Assembly: GCF_002197985.1 (NCBI RefSeq)
Contig: NZ_NBYK01000002.1
Coordinates: 89,041 to 153,040, forward strand
From: Halopseudomonas aestusnigri
GTDB taxonomy: Bacteria > Pseudomonadota > Gammaproteobacteria > Pseudomonadales > Pseudomonadaceae
Length of the DNA: 64,000 bases
Direction of reading: 5' to 3'
Positions 46,796-55,630 of the stretch are shown piece by piece; the first letter of the stretch is position 1, and every line of letters starts with the position of its first letter. The notes below the pieces were generated by a model. That model saw nothing but the letters and a program-made list of their open reading frames with translations, ran no database searches and was not told the DNA's origin. A program made the position numbers and the translations under genes.

Positions 46796-47742
46796 GTCTG
46801 CGGCGCCTTTGGCAGGCTGCCGAAGTTGTCGCGCAGTTGCTCGTGGGCGGGTGACCGGGTGTCCAGCGGCAGCAGACTGCAGCGCAGGCGGCGAGCGAGT
46901 CTAAGCCAGGCCTGGCGCTGGGACTGGAACTGGGCGGCGTAGGCTTCACGCAGCGAGGTGTCGCCGCTGTTGAGGGTTAGCCGTTGTTCTCCCTGGACAA
47001 AATCCAGTGCACCGTTGGCGGGTAGCTCGCTGTCGAGCGGATCAAATACCGGCAGCAGGATCAGGTCGTTGTGACCGGCCAGCGGCACCAGCAGGCTCTG
47101 GTTCAGGCCATCGATGGCAGCGTGATCACAGACGATGTACAGGATGCTGCCCGGGCGAATGATTTCCCGACTATGGCGCAGCGCCAGATTGAGCGCCTCG
47201 GAAGCCGGCTCAAGCGGCTCCGACGGTTCAGGTGTCAGCATCTGATTGGCCTGAACCAGCAGCTGCAACAGTTGGAGCAGAGCCTTGCGATCGCGCCTTG
47301 GGCGTACCTCGTGGCATTGTCCGGGGCCAAACACCATGCCGCCAACCCGATCGTGGTGTGCCAGTGCCGTCCAGGCGATCAGGGCGCAGGTTTCTGCGGC
47401 CAGTACCGATTTGAGGCAGCGCTGGCTGCCGAAGAACAGCCGGGGGCTCTGCTCGCCGATCAGGAACACCGGGCGTTCGCGTTCTTCATTGAATACCTTG
47501 GTGTGCACCTTCTGGCTGCGTGCGGTTACTCGCCAGTCGATGTTGCGAATGTCATCGCCCGGCAGGTAGGCGCGAACCTGATCAAAGTCGACCCCTCGGC
47601 CACGCAGGCGCGAGTTTTGCTGACCGGTCTGCCGGCCGCTGCGTACCGGGCGGGTGAACAGGGGCAGCTCGTGGCAATGTCGGCGTGTCGCCAGCAATGC
47701 GTCGAGGCTGGTGTGCAGGGCCGGATCAAGGTTGACCGTCAT
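46792..47742 (-). CDS. DUF58 family protein
   Basis: A 316-residue cytoplasmic protein of the DUF58 group, whose members have a VWA-like fold. Signature segments are RPVRSGRQTGQQNSRLRGRG, VRAYLPGDDIRNIDWRVTAR, and PVFLIGEQSPRLFFGS. It is encoded immediately after the MoxR-type ATPase (three-base gap), a universal pairing; MoxR is believed to act on DUF58/VWA partners as a chaperone-like AAA+ machine. Confidence 0.9.
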   Translation of the reverse strand: MTVNLDPALHTSLDALLATRRHCHELPLFTRPVRSGRQTGQQNSRLRGRGVDFDQVRAYLPGDDIRNIDWRVTARSQKVHTKVFNEERERPVFLIGEQSPRLFFGSQRCLKSVLAAETCALIAWTALAHHDRVGGMVFGPGQCHEVRPRRDRKALLQLLQLLVQANQMLTPEPSEPLEPASEALNLALRHSREIIRPGSILYIVCDHAAIDGLNQSLLVPLAGHNDLILLPVFDPLDSELPANGALDFVQGEQRLTLNSGDTSLREAYAAQFQSQRQAWLRLARRLRCSLLPLDTRSPAHEQLRDNFGSLPKAPQT

Positions 47743-47745
47743 GGT

Positions 47746-48705
47746 TCAGACAACAGGGACCGAGTCGATAAGCAGGTTGATCGCCTGGTCACTGTCGATG
47801 CCGGCCGCCTCGGCTTCAAAGCTCAGCAGAACCCGGTGACGCAGCACATCGTGGGCAATTGCCTGCACATCTTCCGGACTGACGAAATCACGGCCGGCCA
47901 GCCAGGCGTGGGCGCGGGCGCAGCGATCAAGGGCGATGGTGCCGCGCGGACTGGCACCCATTTCGAGCCATTCGGCCAACTGCGGGTTGTACTGGTCAGG
48001 GCGTCGGGTCGCCATCACCAGTTGGATGAGATATTCCTCCACCGCCTCGGCCATAAACAGGTCCAGTACCTCCCGGCGGGCGGCCAGAATGCTTTGCTGG
48101 GTGATGCGCTCGGCCATTTTCGGTTCGTCGCCGCGCGCTTCGCCGCGGGCCAGTTGCAGGATCTGACGCTCCAGCGCCGCGTCCGGGAAGCCGATCCGCA
48201 CGTGCATCAGAAAGCGGTCAAGCTGTGCCTCAGGGAGCGGGTATGTGCCTTCCTGCTCGATCGGGTTCTGGGTCGCCATCACCATGAACAGCTCGGGCAA
48301 GGCGTAGGTCTGGCGACCGATGCTTACCTGACGCTCGGCCATTGCCTCAAGCAGCGCCGACTGGACCTTGGCCGGAGCACGGTTGATTTCGTCAGCCAGT
48401 ACCAGGTGATGAAAAATTGGCCCTTGCTGGAAACTGAAGGTGGTGGTTTCCGGATGGTATACCTCGGTGCCGGTGATGTCGGCCGGCAGCAGATCCGGGG
48501 TGAACTGGATTCGATGGAAATCCGCTTCGATGCCTTCGGACAGGGCCTTGATCGCCTTGGTCTTGGCCAGACCGGGCGCGCCTTCGACCAGCACGTGGCC
48601 GCCGGCGAGCAGGCTGATCAGCATGCGATCGATCAGATGCTCCTGGCCGAAAATGTGCTGGCCCATAAAGGCCTTCAACTGCAGCAGGGATTCCCGATGG
48701 GTCAT
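47746..48705 (-). CDS. MoxR-family AAA+ ATPase
   Basis: A 319-residue AAA+ ATPase. Walker A is VEGAPGLAKTKAIKAL, Walker B LVLADEINRAPAKVQSALLE, sensor 1 MVMATQNPIEQEGTYPLPEA, and arginine finger region AQLDRFLMHV. First gene of a six-gene minus-strand operon with DUF58, DUF4381, two VWA proteins and BatD. MoxR ATPases are thought to fold, assemble or insert metal in VWA-domain partners. The 174 bases upstream, shared with gdhB, hold both promoters. Confidence 0.93.
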   Translation of the reverse strand: MTHRESLLQLKAFMGQHIFGQEHLIDRMLISLLAGGHVLVEGAPGLAKTKAIKALSEGIEADFHRIQFTPDLLPADITGTEVYHPETTTFSFQQGPIFHHLVLADEINRAPAKVQSALLEAMAERQVSIGRQTYALPELFMVMATQNPIEQEGTYPLPEAQLDRFLMHVRIGFPDAALERQILQLARGEARGDEPKMAERITQQSILAARREVLDLFMAEAVEEYLIQLVMATRRPDQYNPQLAEWLEMGASPRGTIALDRCARAHAWLAGRDFVSPEDVQAIAHDVLRHRVLLSFEAEAAGIDSDQAINLLIDSVPVV

Positions 48706-48879
48706 GTGTTATCCGTTGTCCTGGTTCACTGGCTGGCGTCAGTGTACGTCACTTTAACGAAATCCCTTTGGTCTAGACTATCCTCTGATCACAATTAATC
48801 CGGCGCAGCAGGTTTCGGCCCTCGGGCACCGATCTGCCAGACGCCGCAGATACACCCCGCGATTTGGGAGGTCGGCAAG

Positions 48880-51800
48880 ATGGCGTTGATCATGGCCAGC
48901 TCCAAGCAGGCATTTATCGATTCATTGACCGAGCGTTTGCGTGCGCTCGTCGGCAAGGCCGACCGTGACAGCATCGGCCTGTTCTGCAACAACTTTTTCG
49001 GCATCGCCTCCCACGCCGAACTGGCCTCGCGTCAGGATCATGACCTGCTCGGCTGCACCCTCTCTGCCTGGCGCTTCCTGCAGAACCTGCCCGGGGGTGA
49101 GGTAAAGCTGCGCGTGTTCAACCCCGATACCCAGCAGCATGGCTGGCAGAGCACCCATACAGTGGTGGAAGTGGTGCACCGCGACCTGCCGTTTCTGGTT
49201 GACTCGGTGCGCATGGAGCTGAACCGTCAGGGCTATGCGATTCACAACCTCTATAACAGCATCATGACGGTGGTGCGCGACGAGGGCGGCAAGCTTGTTC
49301 AACTGCTGCCGGGCGGCAGCGAGGCCAAGGGCGGTCGTGCCGAGTCGGTGATGTATGTCGAGATCGACCGCGCGACCACCAACGCGGATTTGCGCACCTT
49401 GCAAGATGGCCTGCTCGAAGCGTTGAGCAACGTCCGGGCGACGGTAAAGGACTTTCCGGCCATGCGCGAGCGGATACTTGAGTTGATCGCCATGCTGGGC
49501 AGCCGCAAGCGCCAGTATTTCGCAAGGGAAGAGCGCACCGAGGCGGTGGCGTTTCTCGAGTGGCTGCTGGATGACCACTTCACCTTCCTGGGCTATGAGT
49601 GCTTCGCGATCAATGAGGGGTTGCCGCAACAGCAACTGGGTCTGCGCACCGGTGCGAGCCTGGGCGCTTTGGCATTAAATCCGCGGGACGAAAGTGTGCA
49701 GGATTTGCCGGAGCAGGTGATCCGTTACCTGCAGGCGCCGCTGCTGCTGTCGTTCGCCAAGGCATCGCAGCTCAGCCGGGTGCACAGACCGGCCTACCCG
49801 GACTATGTCTCGGTACGTGAGGTCGATTCGGACGGGCGGGTCGTCCAGGAGCACCGTTTCATGGGGCTCTATACTTCGCGGGTGTATTCGGCGCTGGTCG
49901 ACAATATCCCTCACGTGCGCCGCAAGGTCGCGCATGTGCGTTCTGTCTCCGGGTTTCTGCCGCGCAGTCATCTGGCCAAGGAACTGGAGCAGGTGCTCCA
50001 GGTGCTGCCGCGCGATGACCTGTTTCAGATGTCGGTCGACGAACTGGCCCAAACCTCGCTCAATATCGTGCAGATGCAGGAGCGCAACCAGATACGCCTG
50101 TTCCTGCGGCGCGGCAATTATGGGCGCTTCTATTACGCCCTGGCGTTCGTGCCACGCGATGTCTACTCGACCGATATCCGCCTGAAGATTCAGACGGTGC
50201 TGATGGAGCGGCTGCAGGCGAGCGAAAGCGAGTTCTGGACCTATTTTTCCGAATCCATTCTGGCGCGTACCCAGTTTATTCTGCGCGTTGACCCGACCAA
50301 AAATCCGGATATCGACCCCGTGAAAATTGAACAGGAAGTGGTGCGCGCGTGCCGCAACTGGCAGGACGAGTTTCGTGACCGGCTGCTGGAAAGCATGGGT
50401 GAGGCTCGTGCCACTGACGTGCTGGCCCATCTCGGGGACGGCTTCCCGCCAGGCTACAGTGATCGTTTTACCCCGGCGACCGGTGTGGTCGACCTGCAAA
50501 CGCTGCTGGAACTGACGCCCGAGTCGCCGCTGGCGATGAGCTTCTATCAGCCTCTGGCCCAGCAGCAGGGTATTCTGCACTGCAAGCTGTATCATCTAAG
50601 CGATTCTCTGCCGCTGTCGGACGTGATCCCGGTGCTTGAGAATCTGGGGCTGCGGGTGCTTGGCGAGTTTCCCTTTCGTATTACCCAGGCCGATGGCACC
50701 GCTTTCTGGATTCACGACTTCGAGTTTACCTTTGTTGGCGGGGCAACCCTGGACATCCAGGAAGCCAACGAACTGTTTCGCGATGCGTTCAAGGCCGTCT
50801 GGTCCGGTCAGGCAGAGAATGACGGGTTCAATCGCCTGGTATTGCTGGCGGGCCTGCCCTGGCGCGATGTGGCCCTGTTGCGTGCCTATGCCCGCTACTT
50901 GAAACAGATCCGCCTGGGCTTCGAACTGCCCTATATCGCCAGTACCCTGGTTGCCCATGCCGACATCGCACGTGAACTGGTGCGCCTGTTCCGCACCCGC
51001 TTTTACCTGGCCCGCAAGCTGAGTGCCGAGGACCTTGGCGAAATGCAGCAGAAGCTTGAGCGGGCCGTTCTTGGTGCGCTGGACGAGGTAGCAGTGCTGA
51101 ATGAAGACCGTATCCTGCGCCGCTACCTGGACCTGATCAAGGCAACCCTGCGCACCAACTTCTACCAGCCGGACGCCAACGGCCAGAGCAAGGATTATCT
51201 CAGTCTCAAGTTTGATCCCTCGACGATTCCGGAGTTGCCGCTGCCCCGTCCGATGTTCGAAATATTTGTTTATTCGCCGCGGGTGGAAGGGGTTCACCTG
51301 CGTGGCGGCAAGGTCGCCCGCGGCGGGCTGCGCTGGTCGGATCGGGAGGAGGACTACCGTACCGAGGTGCTCGGGCTGGTCAAGGCGCAGCAGGTCAAGA
51401 ATGCGGTCATCGTGCCGGTCGGAGCCAAGGGTGGATTCGTTCCGCGCCGGCTGCCTCCGGGTGGCACGCGCGACGAGGTCCAACAGGAGGCGATCGCCTG
51501 CTACCGGCTGTTCATTCAGGGTCTGCTGGACATTACGGACAACCTGGCCGAAGGCAAGGTGGTGCCGCCGCCCAACGTGGTTCGTCACGACGCCGATGAT
51601 CCGTACCTGGTGGTGGCGGCAGACAAGGGCACGGCAACCTTCTCGGATATAGCCAACGAGATCGCCGCCGGCTACGGCTTCTGGCTCGGTGATGCCTTCG
51701 CCTCCGGCGGCTCGGCGGGCTATGACCACAAGAAAATGGGTATTACCGCCCGCGGTGCCTGGGTGTCGGTGCAGCGGCACTTCCGGGAACTGGGCATTAA

Positions 51801-53751
51801 TGTGCAGACCGATCCGATCAGCGTAATCGGCATCGGAGATATGGCCGGCGACGTATTTGGCAACGGCCTGCTGCAGTCGCGCACGCTCAAGCTGGTGGCG
51901 GCATTCAATCACCAGCATATCTTTATCGACCCGGATCCGGAGCCCGAGCGCAGCTTTGCCGAACGTGAGCGGCTGTTCAGCCTGCCGCGCTCGAGTTGGG
52001 CAGACTATGATCGCGACCTGATTTCCGAGGGCGGCGGGGTATTTTCTCGCAGCCTCAAGCAGATCACCCTGACGCCGCAGATGCGTGAACGCTTTGCGAT
52101 CAGTGCCGAACGGCTGACCCCGACCGAGTTGATTCAGCAACTGCTCAAGGCGCCGGTTGACCTGATCTGGAATGGCGGCATTGGTACCTATGTGAAAGCC
52201 AGCAGCGAGACCCACGCCGATGTCGGAGACAAGGCCAACGATGCGCTGCGGGTTAATGGTCGTGACCTGCGTTGCCGGGTCGTGGGTGAGGGCGGCAACC
52301 TGGGGCTGACCCAGTTGGGGCGAATCGAATACTGCCTCCATGGCGGCGCGCTCAACACCGACTTTATCGACAATGCCGGTGGCGTTGACTGCTCCGACCA
52401 CGAGGTCAATATCAAGATTTTGCTGAACGAAGTGGTCGCCGCCCAGGACATGACCGCAAAACAGCGCAACAGGCTGCTGGCCAGCATGACCGACTCGGTA
52501 GCCGAACTGGTGCTGGGCAACAACTACAAGCAGACCCAGGCCATCAGCCTTGCTCAGCGCCAGGCCGCGCAGACCATGGGGGAATACCAGCGGTTCATCA
52601 GCGCGATGGAAGGCAGCGGCAAGCTCAATCGTGCTCTGGAGTTCCTGCCTGAGGACGATCAGCTGGCCGAGCGCAAGGCCAGCGGCAAGGGGCTGACCCG
52701 CGCCGAGCTATCGGTGCTGATCTCCTACTCCAAGGCGGATCTCAAGGAGGCGCTGGTTGCCTCAGACGTGCCCGAAGATTCCTACCTTGCGCGCGAGCTT
52801 GAAACCGCCTTCCCGCCGGTGCTGCTCAAATCCTGGCGCGACGCGCTGGGTCGCCATCGTCTGCGCCGCGAGATCGTCGCCACCCAGTTGGCCAATAATC
52901 TGGTCAACCATATGGGGATCACCTTTCTGCGACGGCTGGAACAGTCGACCGGTGCCGCTGCTGCCGATATCGCCCGGGCCTGGGTTGTTGCCCGCGACGT
53001 GTTCGAGCTGCAGACGCATTTTGCCGGTATCGAGGCGCTGGATTACCAGGTTGCGGCAGAGGTTCAGCTTGAGCTGATGGAAGAGCTGATGCGACTTGGT
53101 CGCCGGGCAAGCCGCTGGTTTATTCGCAATCGTCGCAGCGAGCTGTCACCCGAGCGCGAGGTAGCACATTTCGGACCTTGCGTGCGAACACTGGCAGAAC
53201 GCTTCGATCAGTTGCTGGAAGGGGATGTGCGGCAGCTCTGGGATGATCGCTATCAGCACTACGTCGATGAAGGGGTGCCCGAAGCCATCGCTCGGGTGGT
53301 CGCTGGAACCGGCCATGCCTACACGCTGCTTGGCATTGTTGAAGCCGCCGATGCAACCGGGCAGAATGCCGAGCGCGTTGCGCAGGTATTTTTCGCGCTC
53401 GGCTCCCAGCTTCAGCTTCCCTGGTTCAGTCAACAGGTGGCCGGCTTGCAGGTGGATAACCACTGGCAGGCGCTGGCGCGTGAAAGCTATCGGGATGATC
53501 TCGACTGGCAGGCACGCAGCATGACCATTGCTGCCCTGCAGGGCGGCGATGCGTCAACGCCGGTGGAGGCTCTGGTGGCTGAATGGGTCGATCGCAATCA
53601 GTCGATGGTGCTGCGCTGGCAGGCCATGCTGGGCGAACTCAGGAGCGCCGGTGCCGGTGATTACCCCATAGTGGCAGTGGCGATGCGCGAGTTGCTGGAT
53701 TTGGCCCAGCATGCCCGTCTCACCTCTCAGGACAATGAATGCAGCAACTGA
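48880..53751 (+). CDS. gdhB: NAD-specific glutamate dehydrogenase, 180-kDa class
   Basis: A 1623-residue catabolic enzyme that deaminates glutamate to 2-oxoglutarate with NAD. GGGAGG precedes ATG 48880. The long N-terminal region carries ACT-like regulatory subdomains (about 1-700). The dehydrogenase core follows (about 720-1270), with HLRGGKVARGGLRWSDRE, GAKGGFVPRRLP, FASGGSAGYDHKKMGITARG, and the nucleotide-binding ISVIGIGDMAGDVFGNG. The helical C-terminal region is about 1280-1620. The class was first described in Streptomyces and Pseudomonas and is allosterically controlled, commonly by arginine. Full length, no frameshift seen. It overlaps the DUF2835 gene by 13 bases. Confidence 0.96.
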   Translation: MALIMASSKQAFIDSLTERLRALVGKADRDSIGLFCNNFFGIASHAELASRQDHDLLGCTLSAWRFLQNLPGGEVKLRVFNPDTQQHGWQSTHTVVEVVHRDLPFLVDSVRMELNRQGYAIHNLYNSIMTVVRDEGGKLVQLLPGGSEAKGGRAESVMYVEIDRATTNADLRTLQDGLLEALSNVRATVKDFPAMRERILELIAMLGSRKRQYFAREERTEAVAFLEWLLDDHFTFLGYECFAINEGLPQQQLGLRTGASLGALALNPRDESVQDLPEQVIRYLQAPLLLSFAKASQLSRVHRPAYPDYVSVREVDSDGRVVQEHRFMGLYTSRVYSALVDNIPHVRRKVAHVRSVSGFLPRSHLAKELEQVLQVLPRDDLFQMSVDELAQTSLNIVQMQERNQIRLFLRRGNYGRFYYALAFVPRDVYSTDIRLKIQTVLMERLQASESEFWTYFSESILARTQFILRVDPTKNPDIDPVKIEQEVVRACRNWQDEFRDRLLESMGEARATDVLAHLGDGFPPGYSDRFTPATGVVDLQTLLELTPESPLAMSFYQPLAQQQGILHCKLYHLSDSLPLSDVIPVLENLGLRVLGEFPFRITQADGTAFWIHDFEFTFVGGATLDIQEANELFRDAFKAVWSGQAENDGFNRLVLLAGLPWRDVALLRAYARYLKQIRLGFELPYIASTLVAHADIARELVRLFRTRFYLARKLSAEDLGEMQQKLERAVLGALDEVAVLNEDRILRRYLDLIKATLRTNFYQPDANGQSKDYLSLKFDPSTIPELPLPRPMFEIFVYSPRVEGVHLRGGKVARGGLRWSDREEDYRTEVLGLVKAQQVKNAVIVPVGAKGGFVPRRLPPGGTRDEVQQEAIACYRLFIQGLLDITDNLAEGKVVPPPNVVRHDADDPYLVVAADKGTATFSDIANEIAAGYGFWLGDAFASGGSAGYDHKKMGITARGAWVSVQRHFRELGINVQTDPISVIGIGDMAGDVFGNGLLQSRTLKLVAAFNHQHIFIDPDPEPERSFAERERLFSLPRSSWADYDRDLISEGGGVFSRSLKQITLTPQMRERFAISAERLTPTELIQQLLKAPVDLIWNGGIGTYVKASSETHADVGDKANDALRVNGRDLRCRVVGEGGNLGLTQLGRIEYCLHGGALNTDFIDNAGGVDCSDHEVNIKILLNEVVAAQDMTAKQRNRLLASMTDSVAELVLGNNYKQTQAISLAQRQAAQTMGEYQRFISAMEGSGKLNRALEFLPEDDQLAERKASGKGLTRAELSVLISYSKADLKEALVASDVPEDSYLARELETAFPPVLLKSWRDALGRHRLRREIVATQLANNLVNHMGITFLRRLEQSTGAAAADIARAWVVARDVFELQTHFAGIEALDYQVAAEVQLELMEELMRLGRRASRWFIRNRRSELSPEREVAHFGPCVRTLAERFDQLLEGDVRQLWDDRYQHYVDEGVPEAIARVVAGTGHAYTLLGIVEAADATGQNAERVAQVFFALGSQLQLPWFSQQVAGLQVDNHWQALARESYRDDLDWQARSMTIAALQGGDASTPVEALVAEWVDRNQSMVLRWQAMLGELRSAGAGDYPIVAVAMRELLDLAQHARLTSQDNECSN

Positions 53752-53963
53752 TAATCGATCTGGCGTTACCCGCCGAGCGCTACCTGGCCTGGTATCAGGG
53801 TCGCGCCGAGCGGGTGTTGATGTACAGCCGTGATGGCCGGCGTGTGAGTTTGCCGGCCCATCACCTGCGGCCCTTCCTGACCCATCAGGGGGTTTACGGC
53901 AGTTTTCTCATGCAATTTACCGATGACGGCAAATTGCTCAAGCTGGAGCGTCTGGCCGGCTGA
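53739..53963 (+). CDS. DUF2835 family small protein
   Basis: A 74-residue protein matching DUF2835: LALPAERYLAWYQGRAERV then LPAHHLRPFLTHQGVYGSF and a C-terminal LLKLERL. A small beta-rich cytoplasmic domain. The ATG lies inside the end of gdhB, so it is probably co-translated. Function unknown. The short gap to pyrD contains a possible -10 box (TATACT, 53984-53989) for the next gene. Confidence 0.9.
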   Translation: MQQLIIDLALPAERYLAWYQGRAERVLMYSRDGRRVSLPAHHLRPFLTHQGVYGSFLMQFTDDGKLLKLERLAG

Positions 53964-54023
53964 GCCTGGGCGCCTGATTCAGGTATACTCTGCCGCCTGA
54001 TTTTCTGCCCCTGGATGCCCGCC

Positions 54024-55046
54024 ATGTACGATCTGCTTCGCTCGCTGATGTTCCGCCTGCCCGCGGAAACCTCCCACGACCTTGCACTGGACTTGATCGG
54101 CGCCGCCGGGCGGCTGCGACTGGCCGAGAAGCTGGTGCGCCCGGTACCGGCTCAACCGGTAGAGGTGATGGGGCTGACCTTTGACAACCCGGTCGGGCTG
54201 GCTGCCGGGCTGGACAAGAACGCGGTTGCCGTCGACGGCATGGCAGCAATGGGCTTCGGTTTTCTGGAGGTTGGTACCGTCACCCCGCGGCCGCAACCAG
54301 GCAACCCCAAGCCGCGCCTGTTCCGTCTGCCCGAGCAACTGGCAATCATCAACCGCTTCGGATTCAACAACGAAGGCGTTGACGCCATGCTGGAGCGTCT
54401 GTCCGGTGTGCGCTACCAGGGTGTGCTGGGCATCAATATCGGCAAGAACGCGGTGACGCCCGTCGAGAACGCCGTTGACGATTATCTCTACTGTCTGCGC
54501 AAGGTCTATGACCGTGCCAGTTACGTCACCGTCAACCTGTCGTCACCCAATACTCCCGGTCTGCGTACCTTGCAATACGGCGAGACCCTGAAGGTGTTGC
54601 TCGGACAGATCAAACAGTGCCAAAAGGTGCTGGCCGAGGAGCGTGGCCGTTATGTGCCGATTGCCATCAAGATTGCGCCGGACATGACCGCTGAAGAGGT
54701 GGCCCTGGTTGGTGCAACGCTACTGGCAGAGGGAATGGATGCCGTGATCGCGACCAACACCACGCTGGATCGCAGTGCGGTAGCCGATTCACCTTATGCC
54801 AGTGAGGCCGGTGGCTTGTCCGGTGCGCCGCTGACCGATATGTCGACCGAGGTAATCCGCCTGCTGGCCGCCGAGCTGAAAGGGCAGATGCCGATCATTG
54901 GCGTGGGCGGAATCTTCAGTGGTGCCGATGCAGCCGACAAGATCGCCGCCGGAGCCAGTCTGGTCCAGCTTTACAGCGGGTTTATCTATCGTGGGCCGGA
55001 ATTGATTCGTGAGTGTGCGGATGCCATTGCGGCTATGCCCCGGTGA
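54024..55046 (+). CDS. pyrD: Dihydroorotate dehydrogenase (quinone), class 2
   Basis: A 340-residue membrane-associated FMN enzyme that oxidises dihydroorotate to orotate in pyrimidine synthesis and passes electrons to ubiquinone. I choose ATG 54024 ([19 protein letters not shown]) because the family begins there; ATG 54015 is three codons longer. Class 2 features are the N-terminal amphipathic helices, [31 protein letters not shown], the catalytic Ser in [11 protein letters not shown], and [21 protein letters not shown]. Normal length. Confidence 0.95.
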   Translation: MYDLLRSLMFRLPAETSHDLALDLIGAAGRLRLAEKLVRPVPAQPVEVMGLTFDNPVGLAAGLDKNAVAVDGMAAMGFGFLEVGTVTPRPQPGNPKPRLFRLPEQLAIINRFGFNNEGVDAMLERLSGVRYQGVLGINIGKNAVTPVENAVDDYLYCLRKVYDRASYVTVNLSSPNTPGLRTLQYGETLKVLLGQIKQCQKVLAEERGRYVPIAIKIAPDMTAEEVALVGATLLAEGMDAVIATNTTLDRSAVADSPYASEAGGLSGAPLTDMSTEVIRLLAAELKGQMPIIGVGGIFSGADAADKIAAGASLVQLYSGFIYRGPELIRECADAIAAMPR

Positions 55047-55053
55047 AAATGGA

Positions 55054-55074
55054 AGCCCCCGCAGAGCGGGGGCT
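55054..55074. terminator. Hairpin between pyrD and rmf
   Basis: A perfect 9-bp stem AGCCCCCGC-aga-GCGGGGGCT just after the pyrD stop. There is no T-run on the plus side, so strength is uncertain. Confidence 0.6.
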
Positions 55075-55145
55075 GGGTGGGCCTTCCAGAGGCCCGGCGC
55101 TATGGGCAAGCGCCCTTGGGAAAGATGAGTTGACTGACTGGGAGT

Positions 55146-55361
55146 CTAGCCTACGGCATGCATCTCGTTGAGTCGGTGCACGCCGGAAATGCCGGTGAAG
55201 CCATCCCAACGGTCCGCGCGGCCTTCACGCCAACCATTGATCCAATTCTGTCTGGTAGAGGGATTGTTGAAAGGGCAGGTGTCTTGGGATTTGCCGCTCA
55301 CTCCGTGCTGGTAACCACGCTGAAATGCTCGTTCCATCGGATCACGCTTGAGTCTTCTCAT
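55146..55361 (-). CDS. rmf: Ribosome modulation factor
   Basis: A 71-residue basic protein that dimerises 70S ribosomes into inactive 100S particles in stationary phase. The start is ATG 55361 (MRRLKRDPMERAFQRGYQHG) with GAGGA upstream. The frame remains open further 5' but the family start is clear. The core SQDTCPFNNPSTRQNWINGW then REGR is diagnostic. It has a C-terminal extension of about 15 residues compared with E. coli Rmf (55 residues), as other pseudomonads do. Convergent with pyrD; 269 bases of leader separate it from rlmKL. Confidence 0.95.
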   Translation of the reverse strand: MRRLKRDPMERAFQRGYQHGVSGKSQDTCPFNNPSTRQNWINGWREGRADRWDGFTGISGVHRLNEMHAVG

Positions 55362-55630
55362 AGGGTAGCGTCCTCGTGTGGTATGACATTGTGGAACAGT
55401 CGAACCGTCGATCCGTTCCAAGGTAGCGCGTAGCCAGTGTTTGTCTACGCTACAGGGAAGCCGGTCGAAAAAGGTGTATTGGACCCGGCTTCTAATAGGG
55501 TCACCGCTCAAGTCATACCCTGTTGTACCCTATCGGTCGTCACCGCTACAAAGACCGATTTGGCATACCTGAGGCAGCTGGTTAGCTGTCACTGAAATAT
55601 AAACGTCATCGTATTCCGGAAATCAACGAC